This document shows, in pieces, positions 57,238-64,000 of a DNA stretch of 64,000 bases; the first letter of the stretch is position 1; the number at the start of each line of letters is the position of its first letter. The stretch is from Bactrocera neohumeralis (lineage: Eukaryota > Arthropoda > Insecta > Diptera > Tephritidae), in the NCBI RefSeq assembly GCF_024586455.1, contig NC_065921.1:50180574-50244573 (forward strand), in the 5' to 3' direction. The notes under the pieces were generated by a model. The model had not been told where the DNA came from, searched no databases, and saw nothing but the letters and a program-made list of their open reading frames with translations. The position numbers and the translations under genes are program-made.

Positions 57238-58195
57238 TATTTGTGGCCTATGGCGTTGGTTGCACTTCTTCGAGAACGCATATGGCTAATTAATGCCCGA
57301 GAAGCTTGTAGTAGAACTGTAAGAAACTGTATACGTTATTTTCAATTCAAGAGGAAGTTGCAAAACCAAATAATTCTAATTTGCCAGTAGAAAGACTTCG
57401 AGCACTACGGCCCTGTTTTTTACATATGGCGTAGATTTTTGTGGTCCGATATAGACAACTTTAAAAATACGCGGTCAACCACTTGTAAAAATAAATATTG
57501 CAGTTTTCGTTTACTTTACTTCTAAAGCAGTACATTTAGAAGTCTTTTCAGACTTGTCAACTAATTCATTTATTTTCGTCCTAAAAGGGTTCATTGGTCG
57601 CCGAAGAATGCACCCGAAGATGCTCAGCGACAACGCAACCAACTTCGGCAGCGCCGAATGCAAACTGCGCGATCTGATTTCTGGGCTTTTTTAACCCAGG
57701 CAACATAACTGAAGGGATTCGCCGCAGAAGATGGATTCAACTTCATCTTTATACCACCTTGGGTGCTGCACTTCGGCGAATTATGGGAGGTTGCGGAGAA
57801 GTCTGCCAAATATCTCATCGTTCGAATCGTTCGCACAATCGAATTGTTCGAAGTGGAGCACATCTTCCATTCTCCGCCCCTAGTACCTCTGAACCAGAAC
57901 CCAACGACGGCGAGGCGTTAACACCAGGATTAATAAGATGCTTCCTGCGAGTACTCCTACCAGCAGATGTGGCAATGGACCCAATTCATTGCTGCGAGAG
58001 ATGGCAACTTGTTTGCAGTCTCGTTCTTGTCCACGAGATAATATACCGCCGCAGCATTGGGTAATAGGATGAAACGTTGCAACTGTCGAAGGGCAAGACG
58101 AAACGAGTGGCAGACGTGGCAACGAAGACGGGCACAATTAATCGCTCTATCCACAAACTAGCCTTACTTCCAATAGACGTTGAAGGATTCTGATC
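57238..58195 (+). pseudogene. BEL/Pao integrase and C-terminal fragment
   Basis: Plus-strand pieces of a second BEL/Pao element. Integrase zinc-domain part PMALVALLRERIWLINAREA and NCIRYF (57247-57345). Core YGVDFCGPI, then FVYFTSKAVHLEVFSDLSTN (first Asp region about 57428; 57500-57560) and MLSDNATNFGSAEC (second Asp, about 57620-57660). A broken third block is near 57760. The C-terminus has HEDNIPPQHWVIG and VADVATKTGTINRSIHKLAL to a TGA near 58190. Many shifts. Distinct from the BEL copy at 32-40 kb. Confidence 0.75.
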
Positions 58196-58636
58196 CTGTC
58201 AAAGTGGGCAGTATTGCGTCAAGCGACATATTTTTTAAACCTTTAACTAAAAACAAAAAAAATGAATTGTAAAAATATTAGAAATTGAATTTATAAACAC
58301 TGAATTATAAAACATAACATAATTACCCTAATAATACATATGTATGTACCTTAGTCTATTATTTACTTTAATAACTTACAATAATCTACTATTACTCCAA
58401 TTTAACGAAAATGTGCTTAGAAATTGAATTTATCCCTACATTAAACTCATATTACAACTATTTTTAAGCCGTTAGTTTAAGTTGAGGCTAACCAATCCGA
58501 ATGAACGGAATAAACAATCACTTGTAATTTGACTTGGAACCAAATGCACGTGATTTTTATTTGATCGGAATATTCAAATTTTTCGCGACTGGAAATTAAG
58601 CTTTTAAATTTTTTCCCGCATTCACAGGTCATTGTA

Positions 58637-59423
58637 CAAGGTGTGTTCCAAAGTAAACAGGACTTAAAAAAAACAGAAAAATTGTTTCTTCGGCAAAATC
58701 AATTTATTTAATTCAAAATAGTCTCCTTCTGCTTCAATACAGCTTTTTGCACGGTCCAAAAGCATGTCGAACGAGTGTTTTAGCTCGTTGGCCGGTATGG
58801 CCACCAGTATGCCCGTGCAAACCTTTTGAATGGTCTTTACATCTGCATAACGTTTTCTTTTCATGGGCAAATGCATTTTTCCGAAAAGGAAGAAGTCGCA
58901 CGGTGCCATATCAGGTGAATACGGGGAGTGTAAGCCCAAATGTTCGGTCAAAATGCAATAAATCGATGTTTTGGAGATGTTCAATTCCATTTCCATGAAT
59001 TTCAATGATGATTTCGCCTGCTTTTTGATGAATTCACTCACAGTTTCAATGGAATTTCCGGTGATCACGGATTTTGATTGGCCCACATGTTGACCGTCAT
59101 TTATGTCCTCACGACCTCTTTGAAAACGTTGAAACCACTCGTGCACTCTGCTCCGGGATAGGCAATCATCGAAACGGTTCGGTAAAAGTTTTACCAATTT
59201 TAAAATAAAATTTAATGTTGGCTCTTTGTTCGAAGCTCATTTTCGCACCGATAACTCAAACATACTGACACTTAAAACGCAGTAACTTCAATTCCAATCT
59301 ATGAAATGTAATGAAATTCTCACTGGACAATCGATAAAGATAACAGATTCTAACGCACCAGTCGACATATAGATGGGGCCACCAGGGGGCGCTAGATTCA
59401 AAAAGTCTTTGGAACACTTCTTG
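58637..59423 (-). mobile_element. mariner element, internally deleted
   Basis: 787 bp with TA on both flanks (58635-58636 and 59424-59425) and inverted ends near 20 bp (CAAGGTGTGTTCCAAAG and complement of CTTTGGAACACTTCTTG). Encodes a shortened transposase on the minus strand. Confidence 0.85.
58664..59241 (-). pseudogene. mariner transposase with large in-frame deletion
   Basis: An ATG at 59241 starts MSFEQRANIKFYFKIGKT; a shift near 59180-59195 leads into the main frame (58664-59197, 177 codons). This has the second helix-turn-helix region SRSRVHEWFQRFQRG and KFMEMELNISKTSIYCIL. Directly after TEHLGL it jumps to YSPDMAPCDFFLFGKMH, the last catalytic-Asp block, and runs to the normal C-terminus. 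Roughly half of the enzyme, including the first two Asp, is gone, yet the frame stays open. It keeps DNA-binding sequence and could in principle act as a binding-only product, but there is no evidence for that. Confidence 0.85.
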
Positions 59424-59810
59424 TATTTTCGCATCTTAAAAACGGTTGAGATTTTTCAACGTTTGTATAAGATCGGTTACTGTGTTCTGGTATACCCTAT
59501 TTCTTAAATCGCAAGCTTTAAATTCTGAACTAAACATATAATATCCTATCACTTTTAAAATTTCACTATTACTATTATTATTATCACTAGCATGGCTATC
59601 GCTTCAATTTAAGTAAAGATCAAGGGAGCTTACAACGATCACAATCAAACGACGATCACAATCAAAATTTACATATTTTTCACAAATTTGTATGCATTAA
59701 GCTTAAAAGCTTTTTTTCGGCTTATAAGGACTGTCCCGTAAAAAATTGACTTTTTTATTCCTTAAGATTATGACGTTTATGGCATGAGTCTCAATGGGGT
59801 TTTGTTTTTT

Positions 59811-60844
59811 ATACTCTCGCAACAATGTTGCTAAGGAGAGTATTATAGTTTTGTTCACATAACGGTTGTTTGTAAGTCCTAAAACTAAAAGAGTCAGATA
59901 TAGGGTTATATATACCAAAGTGATCAGGGTGACGAGTAGAGTCGAAATCCGGATGTCTGTCCGTCCGTCTGTCCGTGCGTCTGTCCGTCCGTCCGTCCGT
60001 GCAAGCTGTAACTTGAGTAAAAATTGAGATATCATGATGAAACTTGGTACACGTATTCCTTGGCTCCATGAGAAGGTTAAGTTCGAAGATGGGCAAAATC
60101 GGCCCACTGCCACGCCCACAAAATGGCGGAAACCGAAAAGCTAAAAGTGTCATAACTAAGCCATAAATAAAGATATTAAAGTGAAATTTGGCACAAAGGA
60201 TCGCATTAGGGAGGGGCATATTTGGACGCAATTTTTTTGGAAAAGTGGGCGTGGCCCCGCCCCCTACTAAGTTTTTTGTACATATCTCGGAAACTACTAT
60301 AGCTATGTCAGCCAAACTCTACAGGGTCGTTTCCTTCAGGCATTTCCATATACAGTTCAAAAATGGAAGAAATCGGATAATAACCACGCCCACCTCCCAT
60401 ACAAAGGTTATGTTGAAAATCACTAAAAGTGCGTTAACCGACTAAAAAAAACGTCAGAAACACTAAATTTTACGGAAGAAATTGCAGAAGGAAGCTGCAC
60501 CCAGGCTTTTTTTTTAAATTGCAAATGGGCGTGGCCTCGCCCACTTATGGACCAAAAACCATATCTCAGGAACTACTAGACCCTGATGACATGTACGAAA
60601 TATGGGTGAAATCGGTTCACAACCACGCCTTCTTCCAATATAACGCTATTTTGAATTCCATCTGATGCCTTCTCTGTATAATATATAGTACATTAGGAAT
60701 CAATGATGATAGCGGAATAAAACTTTACAAAATTACGGTATTTGAAAAATATGTAATTGACTGATAATGAAATCTCGATTATCACTTTATCATGCGAGAG
60801 TATAAAATGTTCGGTGACACCCGAACTTAGCCCTTCCTTACTTG
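59811..60844 (+). mobile_element. DINE/INE-1-like element, copy 3
   Basis: 1,034 bp, collinear with copies 1 and 2. Shorter around 60580, where about 45 bp of the ACCGATTTCAATGAAATTC module are missing. Nested in the DD37E element, hence younger than it. Contains a 168-codon minus-strand frame that is a chance product of the GTCY tract. Confidence 0.78.
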
Positions 60845-60910
60845 TTTCTCTATAATCTGACGATTAACAAAATGTATAACATTTGGTGTCAACACTTCAA
60901 ATTATTAAGA

Positions 60911-61914
60911 TGTCTAGCAATCAAGAAAAAGTGCGCGAATTGGTTTTGTCCACTTACCTGGAAAATCCAGAATTAAAATATTCAGTTATAGCTAAAAAAA
61001 ACTGGAGCATCGGAAAGTACTGTTAGAAGGGTTGTTTCGAATTACAAAAAGGGTGTACCTACTATACGAAAAAAAGGTTCAGGTAGAAAAGCAGGTGCAG
61101 AAGGAAATTTGGCAAAAAGAGTGAAGGAAGTTTTTAAGCAGAATCCCAACACTTCAGTACGAGATGTTGCTGTTAAAGCAGGTACCTCTAAAAGTACTGT
61201 ACAAAGGATAAAGAGTGATAGTAAGCTAAAGACATATAGAGTTCAAAGAGTGCCAGATCGTTCCGATGAAAAGCAATTGGTTGCTCAAAAACGAGCTCGA
61301 AATTTGTATGAAGGATACCTAACAAAATTTGCTGTTGCGTGATGGACGACGAAACCTACGTTAAGGCAGATTTCAAACAGTTACCGGGGCATGAATATTA
61401 TACCTGTATGAAGAAGGGTCAAGTACAGAGAAAATTTAAGGAAAAGAAAATTACCAAATTTCCCAAGCAGTATATGGTTTGGCAAGCGATATGTACTTGC
61501 GGTTTGAGAAGCAGTTTTTTTGTAACACAGGGCACAATCAATTCAAAAATTTATATTAGCGAGTGCCTTCCAAAACGTCTTTTGCCATTTATTCGCGAAC
61601 ATGAGGGTACTGTAATGTTCTGGCTTGATTTAGCAACCTCTCACTATTCTACAGCTGCCATGGAGTGGTATGAAAGCAATAATGTCAATATTGTTCCAAG
61701 AAAAGCGAATCCACCTAATTGCCCAGAGCTTCGACCTATTGAGAGATATTGGGCTCTAATGAAATCGAATCTCCGGAAGAGCAAAGGTACTGCAAAAAAT
61801 TTACAAGATTTTAGAAATAAGTGGCGAAGGTCGTACGGTAATATCGATGAAAACACTGTACAAAACATAATGAAGGGCCTTAAGAAAAAAGTAAGAAATT
61901 TTTACAGAAAATAA
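60911..61914 (+). pseudogene. DD37E transposase with two small shifts
   Basis: Starts ATGTCTAGC at 60911. The frame holds until a run of eight A (60994-61001); with seven it would run on through the first helix-turn-helix (STVRRVVSNYKKG) and a basic linker (KKGSGRKAG). The next frame (61109-61342) has SVRDVAVKAGTSKSTVQRI. After a second shift at about 61338-61341, the catalytic frame (61339-61914, 191 codons) has MDDETYVKADF, FWLDLATSHYS and NCPELRPIERYW. There are 37 residues between the second Asp and the Glu. All three catalytic residues are kept. About 335 residues if in one frame. Confidence 0.88.
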
Positions 61915-62092
61915 AAATTTGTTAAATGTTATTTATAATTTGTAATCTCTATAGTACACATTAATAAGAAATAAAACAAGACTTTGAAAAAATTCTTTGG
62001 TTTTCTTGTTATTAATGAAAAACGAAGGGTCAATTTTTTACAGGACAGTCCTTATATGGATTAAATGTATTTTTTATATTAATTATTATTTT

Positions 62093-63045
62093 CTCTGCGA
62101 TATTCGCCGTTGCCAATGCGCAAAGGACCATAAACCTATTGCAGAACTTTTCTCTCGAAAATTCGTAACGTCGAATCATCAGATGTTTTCATCCTCAATG
62201 CCTCTACACCATACAGCAGGACGGGAATAATGAGTGACCTATTGAGTTCGGTTTTTGTTCGTCGAGAAAGGACTTTACATCTCAATTGGATACTCCGTGT
62301 TCGATTTCGAGGCTGACGTTGTTGTTGCTGTTAATGCTGGTTCCAAGATTGACGAAGTTATCTTCATCTTCTAAGTTATGGCTGTCATCAGTGACGTTCG
62401 AGCCTAGTTGCGAGTGCGACGACTATTTGTTTGATGACAGGAGATATTTCGTCTTGCCCTCGTTCACTGCCAGACCCATTTTCTGTGCTTCCTTGTCCAG
62501 CCTGGAGAAAGCAGAACTAACGGCGCGGGTGTTGAGACCGATGATATCAATATCATCGGCATACGCCAGAAGCTGTACACTCTTTTAGAAGATGGTACCT
62601 TCTCTATTTAGTTCTGCAGCTTGAACTATTTTCTCCAGAAGCAGGTTGAAGAAGTCGCACGATAGGTAGTCGCCTTGTCTGAAACCTCGTTTGGTATCGA
62701 ACGGCTCGGAGAGGTCCTTCCCGATCCTGACGGAGCTTTTCGTGTTGCTTAACGTCAGTTTACACAGCCGTATTAGTTTTGCGGGGATACCAAATTCAGA
62801 CATCGCGGCATAAAGGCAGCTCCTTTTCGTGCTGTCGAAAGCAGCTTTGAAATCGACGAAGAGGTGGTGTGTGTCGATTCTCCTTTCACGGGTCTTTTCA
62901 AGATTTGGCGCATGGTGAATATCTGGTCAGTTGTTGATTTGCCAGGTCTAAAGCCACACTGATAAGGTCCAATCAGTTTGTTGACGGTGGGCTTTAATCT
63001 CTCACACAATACGCTCGATAGAACCTTATATGCGATGTTGATAGG
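62093..63045 (-). mobile_element. RTE LINE fragment, copy 4
   Basis: Minus strand: IAYKVLSSVLCERLKPTVNK, LIGPYQCGFRPGKSTTDQIF (62940-63040), IRLCKLTLSNTKSSVRIG, GDYLSCDFFNLLLEKIV (62620-62700), then degraded C-terminal sequence to 62093. It has the RT segment once, unlike copy 1. Cut at 63045 by the hAT-like terminus. Confidence 0.75.
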
Positions 63046-63790
63046 GATGCAAACGATGGATCGATGTTTCTGAAACATCGATGTTTTTGTCAAAAAGCAT
63101 CGATGTTTGCCATCGATCTTGTGATTCTAAAAACATCGATACATCGATGTTGCCTGGATAGATGTTTTATGTCGATGTTTTTTCAAAATTTTACTCCACA
63201 TCTTTGCAGCACTTTTTCTCGGTATTAATGCAAAAACATCTGCTTCGAAACGCTTTAGCAAACTGTCATGTGTTTTGTTGTAAAATACGGAGAATTCGTT
63301 GGTTGAATGTGCACTTGAAAAATACTGAGAATTCGCTTATGAATTAATGCGAAATAAGTTTTACAAAAAATCGAAAATTTATTTTGTGTGACAGTCTATT
63401 TCGTGTTATGTGTGTTAGAAGTTCTTTTTGAGCGTTTAATATAAGTTTTGTTGTGAATTCATCTGTTGTCAATCACAAATTTGTTACAGGTGGTTAGACG
63501 TTTAAATATGTACATAATATTTCAGATTTTCAAAATGCTGCCTTGTGGCAAATTAACAAGAAAAAACGTTAATCTTCGGTTTGCACAGCATCTTTGAAAA
63601 AATACGGTCTACAAACCACACCAAACAGTGCATTTTTTCGGGATGCATGGGCAACCAAGCATGTTTACAAACCTACGTCACCTACAGAAATAAGCCAGCA
63701 ACTATTCCAGCTTTGGATTTTTCGGGCTATTCCTCGATTGCCCAAAATTGGACTTTCCGAATGTTGAAAGCATAAATACTCACAGGTGCA
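63046..63790 (+). mobile_element. hAT-like terminus with CATCGATG cluster
   Basis: Begins abruptly in RTE sequence with TAGGGATGCAAACGATGG, a hAT-style end. Many copies of CATCGATGTTT, in both orientations, follow within 130 bp (63055-63185), like subterminal transposase-binding repeats. Possible BED-zinc-finger traces are split over frames at 63580-63700 (KQCIFSGC and FTNLRHLQK). The right end is not seen. The class call is tentative. Confidence 0.45.
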
Positions 63791-64000
63791 TTTCTGTTAG
63801 TAACTATGTGTTCAGTTTGTATGGAAGCTATATGCCATAGTAATCCGTTCTAAACAAGTTTTTTAGAGATTACATGGTTGCCTTAAAAAATAACATATAC
63901 CAAATTTCGTGAATATATCTTGTCAAATGTGAAAGTGGTCCATACAAGAAATTGATTCCGATCGTTCAGTTTGTATGGCAGCTATATGTTATAGTTAACC
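63791..64000. repeat. Interspersed fly repeat at the window end
   Basis: CAGTTTGTATGGAAGCTATA, ATACCAAATTTCGTGAATAT and CAGTTTGTATGGCAGCTATA phrases, related to 51590-51870. Runs off the window. Confidence 0.55.

Larger units (their letters stand above)
59727..62052 (+). mobile_element. Tc1-like DD37E element carrying a DINE insertion
   Basis: TA flanks (59725-59726 and 62053-62054), inverted ends AGGACTGTCCCGTAAAAAAT and complement over about 25 bp. The transposase is at 60911-61914. A 1.03-kb DINE-like element (59811-60844) sits between the left end and the gene, in T-rich sequence. Without it the element is about 1.29 kb, normal for this class. Confidence 0.88.

Noticed and set aside
57759..58064. 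101-codon plus-strand frame
   Set aside because: A shifted frame over degraded BEL/Pao integrase; the family motifs are in neighbouring frames.
59809..60315. 168-codon minus-strand frame with GRTDRRTDRR-type repeats
   Set aside because: Product of the GTCY microsatellite and conserved DINE body; the other two copies break the frame.

Overview
This is AT-rich eukaryotic DNA from a brachyceran fly, most likely a tephritid fruit fly. The evidence is one insect-type GTP-dependent PEPCK gene with a splice acceptor, pervasive ACATATGTAT microsatellites, INE-1/DINE-like repeats with a GTCY microsatellite core, and many insect transposon families. The species call is inference. One exact 100-base N gap (16433-16532) shows it is a scaffold.

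Only one confident host gene is present: the last, long exon of a phosphoenolpyruvate carboxykinase (770-2666, minus strand), next to the left edge. Everything else that can be recognised is mobile DNA, much of it nested. From left to right: 4.9-6.8 kb, a Helitron Rep/helicase relic split by a TTAA-flanked MITE. 7.2-8.2 kb, DINE-like element copy 1. 8.65-11.3 kb, an RTE-clade LINE. 12.8-14.4 kb, a Tc1 relic turned into a foldback. 14.9-18.0 kb, DINE and hAT-like fragments, the N gap and a hairpin repeat. 18.9-20.6 kb, a nearly intact Tc1 (DD34E). 20.6-21.2 kb, a 5'-truncated LINE with a 14-bp target duplication. 21.7-24.4 kb, an unnamed protein-coding element inside a MITE, whose empty counterpart lies at 42.06-42.69 kb. 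24.6-30.3 kb, RTE, Jockey and Tc1 fragments in a mosaic. 31.3-32.2 kb, a Helitron 3' end with a mariner relic.

From 32.6 to 40.1 kb a decayed BEL/Pao element is interrupted by a complete young mdg3-like gypsy (266-bp LTRs, TAAA duplication). Then follow gag-like fragments (40-41.3 kb), small palindromic MITEs (43.8 and 44.2 kb), an RTE 3' end (45.1-45.8 kb), a quiet stretch (45.85-49.3 kb), a LINE with a PHD-finger ORF1 (49.3-51.2 kb), a piggyBac with TTAA ends (52.4-54.1 kb), a DD37D mariner-like relic, DINE copy 2, BEL/Pao integrase fragments, a mariner with a large in-frame deletion, a DD37E Tc1-like element carrying DINE copy 3, an RTE fragment, and a hAT-like terminus at 63.05 kb.

The most interesting object is the 2.15-kb element at 22062-24209. 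It has long imperfect inverted termini starting CACAAGT and carries a decayed gene of a repeated insect protein family to which I cannot assign a transposon superfamily. Other notable structures are the Tc1 foldback with arms over 600 bp, the MITE inside the Helitron, and single-base shifts in A-runs of three otherwise well-preserved transposases, which may be assembly errors.
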